A DNA stretch of 64,000 nucleotides from Joyebacterum sp964521425 (GTDB lineage: Bacteria; Joyebacterota; Joyebacteria; Joyebacterales; Joyebacteraceae). A model generated the notes under the pieces. It was given only the letters and a program-made list of their open reading frames with translations. It did not search any database and was not told the origin of the DNA. The translations under genes were made by a program, and so were the position numbers. Shown one piece after another: positions 16,387 to 25,347 of the stretch. The stretch's first letter is position 1, and each line of letters opens with the position of its first letter. Location of the stretch: the NCBI GenBank assembly GCA_964521425.1, contig CAZFRO010000012.1, forward strand, positions 1 through 64,000, given 5' to 3'.

Positions 16387-19068
16387 CTAGGCGCCGCCTT
16401 CTCCCCTCAGCGTCACGACGGAGAGACCAAGTCCGGGATCCAGATAGCGCCTCGCAACGCGCACGATATCCGCGTTGGTGATGCCGCGAACAAGCTCCGG
16501 CGCCTTTTCAACGCCTTCGTAACCGATACCCAAGAGTTCGGCCATGACATACCTGGCCGCCCGCGTCGACTCACGTTCCATAGTGATCTCGAGCATCCCT
16601 GCAACGTGCCGCTTTGCCCGCGCAAGTTCATCCGCTTCGAGTCCGCTCTCTCTCAATCGCTTAAACACAGCCGTTAGCGATTCTACGGCCTCGCGTTCCG
16701 TCCCGGGTTGCGCCGTGACGAATGTCGCGAACGATCCACCTGCAGCGAAGGAGAGATGACTCGCGTACACGGAGTACGCATTGGGCGGGTTCTCCCTAAG
16801 AGCGACCCAGAGCCGCCCTCCCATCATCCCGAGTGCACGTGCCAGGAAACGCAGGACCAGTCCGTCCTCTGACCCGGCAGGAGCCCCCTTGAGACCGAGC
16901 GCTATGTTCGATTGGCGTGAACCCTCGGACACCATATCGCGCCGGTCGGTAGCAACAGAGTCGGCTCTCTCGATCCTCGGTGAGTCCCCGCCGTCCGGAA
17001 GGCTCCCGGTGAGCATCTCGATGGCATCACGTGCCTCTCCCCGTGTGATACGCCCACTCACGCAGGCCACCAGATTCGAGGCGGAGTAGCTCAGGGCGTG
17101 CCAGTCCCGCACATCTGAGATGCTGATTCCGGCAATGCTCTCACGTGTTCCTCTGAGAGCGCACCCGTACGGGTGGCCACTGAAGATCATGGGCAGAAGC
17201 AAGAGCGCCGCCCGCCGGTGTGGATTGTCCTCGATCGCGCCGATCTCGCTCTCGATCTCTCCCCGCACTAGGTCGAGCTGCTCGCTATCGAATGCGGGTC
17301 TTGTCAGGACCTCTGACAGAATGTCGAACGCGTCGCCATAGAATCTAGAAAGCACCGTCGAGCCGACCCCGAACCCGTCCCGATCCACGGCGATGGCCAG
17401 ACCAGTACCTAAGCCCTCGATAGCCTCTGCCAGCTCGCTGCCTGTCCGCTCGCCCGTTCCTCTCTCGAGAAGCCGTTGCGTGATGTAGGTGATCCCTGCC
17501 TTGTCCACGGGCTCGGCGACGTGCCCTCCCCTGAACGCAAGAGCGATCGATGTGAGTGGTAGACCGTTCGACTCGCACGTTATGAGTGTCGCACCGGACG
17601 GCAGCGTCTCCCTGGTACTTCTACTCTCTGCCCTCTCGGCGACTATCATGGGCCGCGTGAAGCCACGGGTCGTCCATCGATCCGTCTCCTCACGAAGACG
17701 TCCCCCGGCGCGTTGATCGTTGCCTGGCGGTCTGCGAGGCGACAACACCTCTTCAAACATGCCCGCCACCTTCTCCGATTTGTCTCCCTCAGCCGCTCGG
17801 CCACCCTGGATCCGGCTGCCTGAGGGAGCGTACTTGACCAAGCTGAGCCTCTCCCCCGTCAGGTACGTCTCTGCCACACGTTGAATGTCGTCGGGTGTCA
17901 CGGCGCCCAAGGAATCGATGTACTCGTCGGCTCTCCGGTAGTCTCCGAGTGTCTCGAAGAAACCAAGCGTTCCGCCGATCGACTCAGCCGTCTCATGCTC
18001 GAGGACGTATCCTGCCTCGAGCCGCCTTAAGCCCTTCTCCATCTCATCGGCGACCACCGTCTCACGGCGCAGTCTGCCGATCTCCCGAAAGATCGGGACG
18101 ATGACCGAATCAATGTCGTCGGTCGCCAGAGCAGAGCCGACAACCAGAAGTCCCGTGTCCCTGAACGCTGCGATCGAGACTCCTATGTCGCTTACGAGTC
18201 CGCGGGAGAACTGAAGTGAACGCGTCAGCCTGGAGCTACTTCCCTGCCCAAGAACACCGGCAAGTGCATCGAGCGCTGGCATATCGTCATGAAGCGCGTG
18301 TGGGATGCGAAACGCAACTGAGAGGTAGGGTTGCACGACAGATCCGGTCAGCGCGATCGCTCGCGCGTTTCTCTGCTCAGGCTCTCTGACGAGCGCGGAC
18401 TCCGGACGTTCCCCCGCCTGCAGTCTGCCAAGATGATCGTGGGCAAACGCCACGACCTCCTCTGTCTTTACGTCACCGACGACGACCTGTGTCAGGTTCG
18501 AGCCCCGGTAGTGTGTCCTCATGTGGTCGCCGAGTGAGGCGGGCGTTATCGCGTCTATGCTCGCTTCTGTACCCACAATCGGCCGGCCGCATGGGTGCTC
18601 CCTGAATGCCGTCTCCATCAGACGCCGCCAGACGAAGCTGTTGGGACGACTCTCCGCGCTCCGCGCCTCTTCCTTGATGACGGCGCTCTCGACGCCCACG
18701 TCCTCCGGACGGAATGCAGGCGAGGCGACCGCGGCAACCTGTGCCGCGAGGACCTCACGCCACTGGCCCGACGGCACAAGCTGGTGAAAGGCAGTGTAGT
18801 CGCAGCCCGTCATTGCATTGACGTATCCACCCGCCCCGTAGACAACGGCGGCGAGGTCAGGGCCGGGTCCGTCTCCCTTCTTGAAAAGCATGTGCTCGAT
18901 GAAGTGAGCTAGCCCAGCTTGCTTCCGGGGATCGTCCACCGAACCGGTTCCGACCCAGAGACCCATGGCAACAACTGGAGCTGTTCGTAGTTCACGAACA
19001 AGCAACCGAACACCATTGGGAAGCACTTCCCGGTGAACCGTGTGTGCGGGCCGCCTACCTGATCTCAT
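16387..19068 (-). CDS. M16-family zinc metallopeptidase (two-domain)
   Basis: The 893-residue protein is a fused pair of M16 (insulinase/processing-peptidase) halves. The first half has the inverted zinc motif HFIEH (His55, Glu58, His59) and the distal Glu near 133-134, at the expected ~75-residue spacing, so it should be active. The second half begins near residue 480 (TLPSGATLITCESNGLPL) and the corresponding site reads YITQR, so it is a non-catalytic partner domain as in PqqL- and YmxG-like proteins. No signal peptide is seen, so it may be cytoplasmic. The start lies 14 bases inside the end of the upstream DUF885 peptidase gene, indicating one operon of two metallopeptidases. Confidence 0.88.
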   Translation of the reverse strand: MRSGRRPAHTVHREVLPNGVRLLVRELRTAPVVAMGLWVGTGSVDDPRKQAGLAHFIEHMLFKKGDGPGPDLAAVVYGAGGYVNAMTGCDYTAFHQLVPSGQWREVLAAQVAAVASPAFRPEDVGVESAVIKEEARSAESRPNSFVWRRLMETAFREHPCGRPIVGTEASIDAITPASLGDHMRTHYRGSNLTQVVVGDVKTEEVVAFAHDHLGRLQAGERPESALVREPEQRNARAIALTGSVVQPYLSVAFRIPHALHDDMPALDALAGVLGQGSSSRLTRSLQFSRGLVSDIGVSIAAFRDTGLLVVGSALATDDIDSVIVPIFREIGRLRRETVVADEMEKGLRRLEAGYVLEHETAESIGGTLGFFETLGDYRRADEYIDSLGAVTPDDIQRVAETYLTGERLSLVKYAPSGSRIQGGRAAEGDKSEKVAGMFEEVLSPRRPPGNDQRAGGRLREETDRWTTRGFTRPMIVAERAESRSTRETLPSGATLITCESNGLPLTSIALAFRGGHVAEPVDKAGITYITQRLLERGTGERTGSELAEAIEGLGTGLAIAVDRDGFGVGSTVLSRFYGDAFDILSEVLTRPAFDSEQLDLVRGEIESEIGAIEDNPHRRAALLLLPMIFSGHPYGCALRGTRESIAGISISDVRDWHALSYSASNLVACVSGRITRGEARDAIEMLTGSLPDGGDSPRIERADSVATDRRDMVSEGSRQSNIALGLKGAPAGSEDGLVLRFLARALGMMGGRLWVALRENPPNAYSVYASHLSFAAGGSFATFVTAQPGTEREAVESLTAVFKRLRESGLEADELARAKRHVAGMLEITMERESTRAARYVMAELLGIGYEGVEKAPELVRGITNADIVRVARRYLDPGLGLSVVTLRGEGGA

Positions 19069-20695
19069 CGACGCTCCTCATGCCGAGCGCAATCTCTACG
19101 AGCTTCGGCTGGAGACTCCCAAGATCGAGGAGCGTGTCGTGGAACTCCCTCAGGTTGAAGGAGGTGCCTGCGGAAGACTCATACCTCTCCCGTATGCTCA
19201 TGATGGCGCGCTTGCCTATCATGTAGCTCGACGGCTGGGTGGGGTAGCTCGCGTAGCGTCTCACCTCGGCTGTCGCGTTGACACGCTCGAGTGCTACTTC
19301 CGTCATCATGAACTCTATGCCTTCGTCGACCGACATCTTCCCCGTCTGTAGCCCCGTATCAACAACGATGCGTGCCGCACGCCAGAGCGTCTCCTTGAGC
19401 TGTCCAAGCCTCGTCCTCTTGTCCGGACAGAACCCGACGTCCTTCATCATCTCTTCGCAGTAGAGCGCCCAACCCTCAACGAAGACCGTGTTCCAGGTGA
19501 TCTTCCTGATCTTGCGCTCATTCGCATTCGCCCGGACAAACTGGAGATGATGGCCGGGGTAGCCCTCGTGGAGCGCCACTATCGGGATCGTGTGGATGCT
19601 GTGTCCTCGAAGCTGCCGCTCCTGCTCATCGAGCGACAGTGACTCATCCACCGGGGTCACGTAGAAGAGCCCCTGCTGCCGCTCCTCAAACGGACCCGGC
19701 GGCATGTACGCCGCATACGGGATGATCCCACGGATGAAAGCGGGCGTGTCTATGACGTCCAGTTCCTCACCGTCCGGAATCGTCACGAGGCCCTTTGTGA
19801 TAGCGAAGTCCCGAGCTCGCATCATCTCGGACAGATATCGAGCCTTCAGTCGTTCCTTGGAGGGGTGGTCCGCCTTGAGCTCCTCCATGACCGCCTGCCA
19901 CGATGCATCGGGGTCTATCTCACCTGCCAGGTCCTCTATCTCTTGCTTTGTGTCGGCCATCATCCCCCGGCCCATCTCCAGAAGCTGCGGTTCGTCGAAG
20001 TCCAGGAGATGTGACTCGCGAAGAAGCCAGTCGTAGCTATCCCGCCCTATTGCGAACGGTGCTGTCGCCTCTTCCGCCATCGCGGCGAGACTCAATGACG
20101 TCTCTTCGTATGCTGCCGCAGCTTGATCGGCTCCCGCCAGTAGCTCCGTCTTGAGCTCAGGCACAGACTCTGCGACGGCTGGGACGACGCTCTTCATGAA
20201 TGAGACCCCGCCTCCGGCCATCTGAGAGCCGACGGTCGCGAACACTTCAGGAACATCGCAGCAGTTCCGGTCGATCGCACGCAGGACATCCGGAGTCGCC
20301 CTCACTCGTCCGAGGAGACTTCGAGCCCGCTCCTCGAGAGGTGCGAATTCCTTGATGATAAGGCTGTTGCACCCGCCGAGCGCTGCGCCGATGTAGGTGC
20401 TCGGCAAACGCTCATGGGTTCGTAGGACTTCGTATTCGAAGATCCCCCTCTTCAGAGTCGCCCCGAGTACGGCCTTGTCTATCGCCGCGTCGACGCCATC
20501 GTCCGACAGCTCTATCGCATTGAGCTGACTCAGGAGTTCCTGCTGTCGGCGGTGCTTCGCCTCCATCGCGTCCGGGGTGAACTTCCCCAGCTCGGCGTCA
20601 CGCTCGTGCATTCCCAGGAATGTCGCTAACTCCGGGTGGTCTTCAACCATCACGGTGAGATAACGATCGACCAATCGATCGAGGGCCTCGCTCAC
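19055..20695 (-). CDS. DUF885 family metallopeptidase
   Basis: The protein has 546 residues. It carries the family hallmark HEGYPGHHLQF at about residue 375 and a downstream Glu-rich GWALYCEEM helix, together a probable zinc site of the HExxGH type. DUF885 proteins are thought to be carboxypeptidase-like or dipeptidase-like enzymes; the substrate is unknown. I start it at the GTG at 20695, which has GGGAGG five bases before it, rather than at the further upstream GTG at 20722. No signal peptide is visible. It is the first gene of a two-gene minus-strand operon with the M16 peptidase and overlaps it by 14 bases. Confidence 0.85.
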   Translation of the reverse strand: MSEALDRLVDRYLTVMVEDHPELATFLGMHERDAELGKFTPDAMEAKHRRQQELLSQLNAIELSDDGVDAAIDKAVLGATLKRGIFEYEVLRTHERLPSTYIGAALGGCNSLIIKEFAPLEERARSLLGRVRATPDVLRAIDRNCCDVPEVFATVGSQMAGGGVSFMKSVVPAVAESVPELKTELLAGADQAAAAYEETSLSLAAMAEEATAPFAIGRDSYDWLLRESHLLDFDEPQLLEMGRGMMADTKQEIEDLAGEIDPDASWQAVMEELKADHPSKERLKARYLSEMMRARDFAITKGLVTIPDGEELDVIDTPAFIRGIIPYAAYMPPGPFEERQQGLFYVTPVDESLSLDEQERQLRGHSIHTIPIVALHEGYPGHHLQFVRANANERKIRKITWNTVFVEGWALYCEEMMKDVGFCPDKRTRLGQLKETLWRAARIVVDTGLQTGKMSVDEGIEFMMTEVALERVNATAEVRRYASYPTQPSSYMIGKRAIMSIRERYESSAGTSFNLREFHDTLLDLGSLQPKLVEIALGMRSVDEIR

Positions 20696-20778
20696 ACCAC
20701 ACCTCCCTGAAAGGAGCAGCACTGGATCATTTCACCGTATTGTTCCATGGGCGCAGGCTCCGTTCAATGTGAATCATT

Positions 20779-20860
20779 GCACGTAGCTGAGCACGTAGCT
20801 GGCGCTCGAAGATGTGAATAGCACTGAGAGCCTGGGATGTGAATGGCACTGAGAGTGTGG
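20779..20860. repeat. Short tandem repeats in non-coding DNA
   Basis: Two adjacent 12-base copies of GCACGTAGCTGA/G lie at 20779-20802. They are followed by two adjacent 25-base copies beginning GATGTGAAT at 20811-20835 and 20836-20860 (GATGTGAATAGCACTGAGAG, GATGTGAATGGCACTGAGAG). A third partial ATGTGAATCATTGCAC lies just before. They sit 80-170 bases upstream of the DUF885 start and may be slippage products or regulator sites. Confidence 0.7.
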
Positions 20861-20877
20861 AATTAGCTTCAGGATGT

Positions 20878-21464
20878 TCAGAAGACGCTGGCACCGAGGC
20901 CGAGCGCCATGGCGCAGTCCGCCAGACACCTCGCGAGTACGAGCCTGCGCTCACGACCAACACCAACTGTGATCAGGAGCGAGACTGCACTCGCCGGGCG
21001 CCCGATCTTCGATTCCGAGTAAAGGGCGCCGATCAGGAGTTCTGAGCCGTCAGTGGGACCGGATGCAAGCCTGGGCGGAGGGCGCCGGATCTCAAACCTG
21101 AGCCCACGACGGAGCATGTGGTTCAAGCGCTCGACATCCTCGCTGAGCCCTGCCGACCTCTCCAAGCCACCTCCAGTCCGGCCATAACCTGGCCGGCTTC
21201 CTCCTGGCGTACCACAATCCGGCCGGTCACAATCAGACTTGCAGCGTCCAACTTGCCACGATCTGGCGAGGTCGCCCCGTTGAGGGGCCGGCAATGCACC
21301 ACCCACTTCACATCCTCACCCCCGACACCGACCCAGCCGCATTCGCCGGCGCCGCCTACCGACCCCCAAACCAGAGTATCCCGCCAACATCCTATGGTTG
21401 GAGCATGGTGTGTGCCACCGCTGGTTCGCATGTCTCGTAGCGCGCTAGAGGAGGGGTAATCCAT
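20878..21464 (-). pseudogene. Possible decayed gene, unrecognised
   Basis: In the ~900-base stretch between the DUF885 and HAMP genes, two minus-strand frames join plausibly if one frameshift is allowed near 21130-21170. The first runs from ATG 21464 (GAGGGG upstream) through RIVVRQEEAGQVMAGLEVAW. The second continues LSEDVERLNHMLRRGLRFEI to GLGASVF and a stop at 20878. The composition looks protein-like but I recognise no family. It may equally be chance open frame in GC-rich DNA. The rest of the stretch holds only the repeats and hairpins listed separately. Confidence 0.25.
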
Positions 21465-21500
21465 GGCTGGAACCCCTCTTATGGAATCAGCCCGGGACCT

Positions 21501-21530
21501 TAGAAAGAAGAACGCACCCCTTGGGGTGCG
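21501..21530 (-). terminator. Rho-independent terminator of the HAMP gene
   Basis: An 8-bp stem CGCACCCC/GGGGTGCG (21513-21530) with a two-base centre is followed, on the minus strand, by TTCTTCTTTCT (21512-21501). It lies about 80 bases past the HAMP-gene stop and fits an intrinsic terminator. Confidence 0.65.
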
Positions 21531-21566
21531 CCGCTGTGTCAACTGAGTTCACATTTGGTCGAAGGA

Positions 21567-21588
21567 AGTGTAAACGCGCGTTTACACT
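21567..21588. repeat. Perfect 22-bp palindrome
   Basis: AGTGTAAACGC followed directly by its reverse complement occupies 21567-21588. It lies between the HAMP-gene stop (21610) and the terminator. It could fold as an RNA hairpin with a CGCG loop, or act as a dimeric protein-binding site on DNA. It has no T-run of its own. Confidence 0.7.
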
Positions 21589-21609
21589 GGCGCTTTCAGC
21601 GCATGGCCA

Positions 21610-22587
21610 TCAGCGCCTGCGGGCCCGCCTCTGCTCCATCCTCTGCTGGTGCGCGTGCGCCTCGAGGACCACACCGAGCTTCCGAAGCGACGACGCCAAT
21701 CTCGTGGCCGCGTTGATGCCGCTCAGTGCACTCTTCTGCATCAGCTCGGCCACCCTGGTCGCGTCGGTCCGCTCCTCATCTACGATGGCGACCTGGTCAG
21801 TCGCCTTCGCCGCAGACTGGGCGTCAGCATCGCTCCTCTCGAGCGGAGCCACGGCCTGCCCGGCGACGTCCGCAAGGATCCTGGAGGCGTCTCTCAGACC
21901 GTTCACGGCCCTCGCAAGCTCGGTCGTGTCTATCTCCGGCCGCGCCACCTCATCCATCACGCGGTCGGACAGCGCCTCAATCTCCCGTCTCAGTCCCCCG
22001 ATCGACTGAAGCCTTGCGGCAACGTCCTGAGTGCGGGCAGCTCCATCACGTCCGGAGGATATCTGCCCCATCAGGCCGCGTGCCTCGGAGAGCCTGAGAG
22101 CCGTCCTTCGGAGGATCAGTTCCTCTGCCCCGGCCCCTTCCTTGAGTTCCTTCATCGATACGAGGATCTCCTGCGAGGCCCTGAGCAGATCGGGAGCCGC
22201 ATCTGACAGGGCATCAGCCACGTCCTCCGACAGCTCGAGATCAGCACCGACCTCACCGATATCCCGGAGCTGGACGATGAGTTCATTGAGTTCCTCGTTC
22301 AGGACACCGAGTTCATCTGACCGTGGGAGCGTGGTCAGAAGGTTCATGTCGCCCTTCCTGGCGGCCTTGCACGCCCAGGTCAGACGCTGAATCGCGCGCC
22401 CCACGGAATTGCCCCAGACGGCGGCGATGATGAGAGCTACGAGGAGTACACCTCCCAGCGCTATCTGTACAGCACCGGGCGCAGCACCAGAGAGATACAT
22501 CGCAAGAAGAACGAGGTCGTGCACAACGAGCACGACCGCAACCAGCGTGACTATCTTCATCTCTATGCTGGGACCTGAACGTTCCAT
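21610..22587 (-). CDS. HAMP-domain membrane protein with helical cytoplasmic tail
   Basis: The 325-residue protein has two membrane helices (about 10-30 and 40-60) separated by a very short loop (SGAAPGA). A HAMP-like linker follows (GRAIQRLTWACKAARKGDM ... LGVLNEELNELIVQLRDIGE), and then ~190 residues of Ala/Glu/Arg-rich helix. There is no kinase, GGDEF or methyl-accepting hairpin core that I can recognise, so it is not a standard chemoreceptor. The ATG at 22587 is preferred because AGGTG lies just upstream and the membrane segment follows at once; the longer frame to 22737 adds a basic, signal-less leader. A role in membrane signalling or scaffolding is an inference from HAMP alone. Confidence 0.6.
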   Translation of the reverse strand: MERSGPSIEMKIVTLVAVVLVVHDLVLLAMYLSGAAPGAVQIALGGVLLVALIIAAVWGNSVGRAIQRLTWACKAARKGDMNLLTTLPRSDELGVLNEELNELIVQLRDIGEVGADLELSEDVADALSDAAPDLLRASQEILVSMKELKEGAGAEELILRRTALRLSEARGLMGQISSGRDGAARTQDVAARLQSIGGLRREIEALSDRVMDEVARPEIDTTELARAVNGLRDASRILADVAGQAVAPLERSDADAQSAAKATDQVAIVDEERTDATRVAELMQKSALSGINAATRLASSLRKLGVVLEAHAHQQRMEQRRARRR

Positions 22588-22784
22588 GACACCTGGCGTT
22601 TTCTGGGAACCAGCGATGCGCCTCGTGCACCTCTCCCTCCGGGGAGGAGCCCGTGGCATCGGGTGATCCCATTGCCTGACCACATTGGGCATCTGTGCGG
22701 TGGGTATGAACCACCGCCTTCGCCCCCAATCGTGCAACTAGCATGCCAGCGCCGCGCTCATTCAGCCCGCCATACCGTGCTGAT

Positions 22785-23573
22785 TCAGCTGAGGCGGTAC
22801 ATGTCCGGCCGTCTGTCGTTCAGGATGTCGTTGTACGGCGTCACGGCCTTGTCCCTGGCCGCTGCCGGGTTGATGTCGACCACAACAACTTCCTCGGTGC
22901 CGGTACCGGCGCGCGAGAGGATCTCCCCCTTGGGCGAGACTATCTCGCTCATTCCTATGAAGGTGAGATCCTCACCGGCTCTCTTCTCAGAACCGATGCG
23001 GTTCGCGGTCATGGAGAACACGCGGTTCTCGATGGACCGCGTTACCATGGCGTCCGGACAGTATGGAAGGACGAGGTTGGAGCCGTGGCACAGGATGTCC
23101 GCGCCGGCGAGCGCCAGCGAGCGCGCCACTTCAGGGTATATCCAGTCGAAGCATATCATCATCCCAAGACGAACTCCGGCCACATCGTGAACTGTCGGCG
23201 GTATGTCGCCTGGAAGGAAGATCTCCCTCTCTCTGTAGAACAGTTGGATCTTGCGATAGATCTCACGCCGCCCGTCAGGAGTCAGCATGAGCGACGAGTT
23301 GTAGAGTTCCTCACCCGCCCTCTCCGCAAACCCCAGCACGATTGTGGCGTCCTTCTCGCGCGCGAGCTGGGCCAGCTCATCGAACTCCTGCCCATCGACC
23401 CTCTGGGCAAGGGCGAGAGCCTCCTCCCGGGACTCGAACAGATATCCAGAGAGCGCCAACTCAGGAAGCACAAAGAGATCGGCGTCCTTGAGAGCAAGTA
23501 GCGCGAGAATCCGATCCATGTTGCCAGTCACATCGCCGAACTCCGGCGCGAACTGAATCACGCCTGCCTTCAT
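22785..23573 (-). CDS. Nitrilase-superfamily carbon-nitrogen hydrolase
   Basis: The 262-residue protein has the complete catalytic triad context: Glu in LPELALSGY (near 40), Lys in YRKIQLF (near 112) and Cys in MICFDWIYPE (near 145). Such enzymes hydrolyse amides, for example N-carbamoylputrescine, N-carbamoyl amino acids or omega-amides. The substrate here is not predictable with confidence. GAGGAG four bases before the ATG supports the start. It is transcribed away from the unknown gene at 23831, with about 250 bases between them. Confidence 0.88.
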   Translation of the reverse strand: MKAGVIQFAPEFGDVTGNMDRILALLALKDADLFVLPELALSGYLFESREEALALAQRVDGQEFDELAQLAREKDATIVLGFAERAGEELYNSSLMLTPDGRREIYRKIQLFYREREIFLPGDIPPTVHDVAGVRLGMMICFDWIYPEVARSLALAGADILCHGSNLVLPYCPDAMVTRSIENRVFSMTANRIGSEKRAGEDLTFIGMSEIVSPKGEILSRAGTGTEEVVVVDINPAAARDKAVTPYNDILNDRRPDMYRLS

Positions 23574-23830
23574 TCAACTCCTCCTCTAGGGCGAAAGTCA
23601 CCGTACCACTGCACACAATGTACGCATCTTAGCAGGAAGTAACTGCTGCCTCTCATGCCTGACACCGGCCGGCCTCGCAACGTGGCGCGCATCCTGCATG
23701 AACCGCCTACTGGCAGGCGCAAAACCGCAGAATCGCGAGAGGAGCGGAAGAGGGCTTTGCACCGAACGCTGACCGCGCGCTCACAATCATCTTCAGTGGC
23801 ACGGGGCTTGCATCCTTGAGTCAGACACGG

Positions 23831-24676
23831 ATGTTCCGATACCCCTCGACGATGGCGGACGGCCGAATGACGAAACAGAGGCAACCCTTGAAGAATGCAC
23901 CGGCTCGCTCGACCAGACGGCGGTCTGTACGTCGCAAGCTTGAGATAGGCACGGACGTTCAGACCTCATACTTCTTCATGCTGAACTGTCTTCTCCACTC
24001 CAGGATTCACACCGGCATCGAGTCGAACGCCGATGTGTACGATGAGGATGTGAACGTCTATCTCGCTCACCTTCTGAACTCCCACATGGACGCAGACCAG
24101 ATCGCCGCGAACTCCGAGTACATTGCGGGGAGTGATGCCGATGTATTCAGGATGATCGAGGAGGCCGGGAGCGACCGGCAGCGCTACAGTATCTACAAGA
24201 CGAACGCGGACTTCCTGCTCATGTCGATCGCCGTGTTCGATACCATCGACAAGCCCACTCCCAATCGCCCTACGATCTTCCGCACTCCGCGCAACATCTA
24301 CATCGCCCGCGCGGCGTCGTACTACGCTCACGCTGCTTCGCATGCAACGAAGCTGTCGTGTGGAACAAGCAGAGTCGGGTTGACCCTTCAGAAGCTGTCT
24401 GACAGATTCGAAGACTACGTGCAGATCCTCACGTATATGAGAGGCCGCTACCTCAATCTGCTCAAGAGGTACTCACCGGGTGAACTCTTCCATCTCGATC
24501 GTCAGATCGATGAGGTTGAGCGCGGAGAGGCCATCGAACTGATGCGCGATGCATTCCTCGACACATACCACGAGTGGATGAAGACTCACGAGGATGGACT
24601 CCAGGAGAAACTCCTCGAACAGGCGGAGCTTCTCAAGGAACTGGATCCAGCGTTCGACTTCCAGCTCCCCGCGTAG
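23831..24676 (+). CDS. Conserved-looking protein of unknown function
   Basis: The protein is about 281 residues from the ATG at 23831. The start is uncertain: TTG 23816, ATG 23852 and ATG 23867 are also in frame and none has a good ribosome site. The basic N-terminal ~35 residues look disordered. From RRKLEIGTDVQTSYFFMLNCLLHSRIHTG onward it is a mostly helical, soluble protein with no signal peptide or membrane helix. I recognise no catalytic motif or family. It ends nine bases before the convergent LysM lipoprotein gene. Confidence 0.6.
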   Translation: MFRYPSTMADGRMTKQRQPLKNAPARSTRRRSVRRKLEIGTDVQTSYFFMLNCLLHSRIHTGIESNADVYDEDVNVYLAHLLNSHMDADQIAANSEYIAGSDADVFRMIEEAGSDRQRYSIYKTNADFLLMSIAVFDTIDKPTPNRPTIFRTPRNIYIARAASYYAHAASHATKLSCGTSRVGLTLQKLSDRFEDYVQILTYMRGRYLNLLKRYSPGELFHLDRQIDEVERGEAIELMRDAFLDTYHEWMKTHEDGLQEKLLEQAELLKELDPAFDFQLPA

Positions 24677-24684
24677 GGAGCCCC

Positions 24685-25335
24685 CTATTGAGGAATGAAG
24701 AGCTTCTGGCCGACGGAGATTCTGTCTGGGTTGGCCAGGTTGTTCGCGGTCACGATCGCCTCAACCGTCGTTCCGTACTGTGACGCGATGCGGGCGAGCG
24801 AGTCGCCTGCGCGCACCGTGTGCTCCACACCGACGTTGAGTGAACTCTTGATGGCCTCGATCTCCTCGCGCAACTGGCTGTTCTCGCGAGTGACCTCTTC
24901 GAGAACGATCCCCATCCTCTCCATCAAATCAGTCCTGTCGCTCTCCCTCCCAGTGTCCACCGCCCTGATCCGGTTCTCGAGTTCGATGCCTATCTGCTGC
25001 TGTCCGTCGCGGACGGCCTCCAGCCCCCGGCCGAATTCACTCTCCAGGCCGCCCAGTCTCTGCGAGAGACCCTCAAGCTGATGCGAGACTACCTGTATCT
25101 CCTCCTCGAGCACCGTAACGCGGCCGTCAATCTTGAGAACCTTCTCCGAGAGCCCGGCCTGCCGCTGCTCGAAATCGTCCTGAGCATCCCAGATGTCCTT
25201 CTTGAAGGCCAGACCACCGGTTCCACACCCGGACAGCGTGGCGCCGATCAAGAGCGCCATGAGAGCCATAGCACAAGCTCGCCCGACGTGGCGTAGAGGC
25301 GGAGCACTCGCTTTTGATCCGTGCATTCCAATCAT
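24685..25335 (-). CDS. Coiled-coil LysM lipoprotein at the end of the tol-pal operon
   Basis: The 216-residue protein has a lipoprotein signal with lipobox LSGC (Cys near 37), then ~110 residues of heptad-like helix (VLKIDGRVTVLEEEIQVVSHQLEGLSQRL ...), then a LysM peptidoglycan-binding domain at the C terminus (HTVRAGDSLARIASQYGTTVEAI ... GQKLFIPQ). In proteobacteria this operon position is held by CpoB/YbgF, which has a trimeric coiled coil plus TPR repeats. Here LysM takes the place of TPR. AGGAG lies six bases before the ATG. It starts 12 bases after pal, so co-transcription is likely. Location: outer-membrane inner leaflet, touching the cell wall (inferred). Confidence 0.85.
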   Translation of the reverse strand: MIGMHGSKASAPPLRHVGRACAMALMALLIGATLSGCGTGGLAFKKDIWDAQDDFEQRQAGLSEKVLKIDGRVTVLEEEIQVVSHQLEGLSQRLGGLESEFGRGLEAVRDGQQQIGIELENRIRAVDTGRESDRTDLMERMGIVLEEVTRENSQLREEIEAIKSSLNVGVEHTVRAGDSLARIASQYGTTVEAIVTANNLANPDRISVGQKLFIPQ

Positions 25336-25347
25336 GGCCGGCTCCTG

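Noticed and set aside
16381..16392. Bidirectional terminator between the convergent DUF2723 and M16 genes
   Set aside because: The stop codons abut (TAGCTA) and no stable hairpin with a T-run lies there.
20878..21306. Intact 142-codon gene
   Set aside because: No ribosome site or family; it is better explained, if at all, as one half of a decayed frame.
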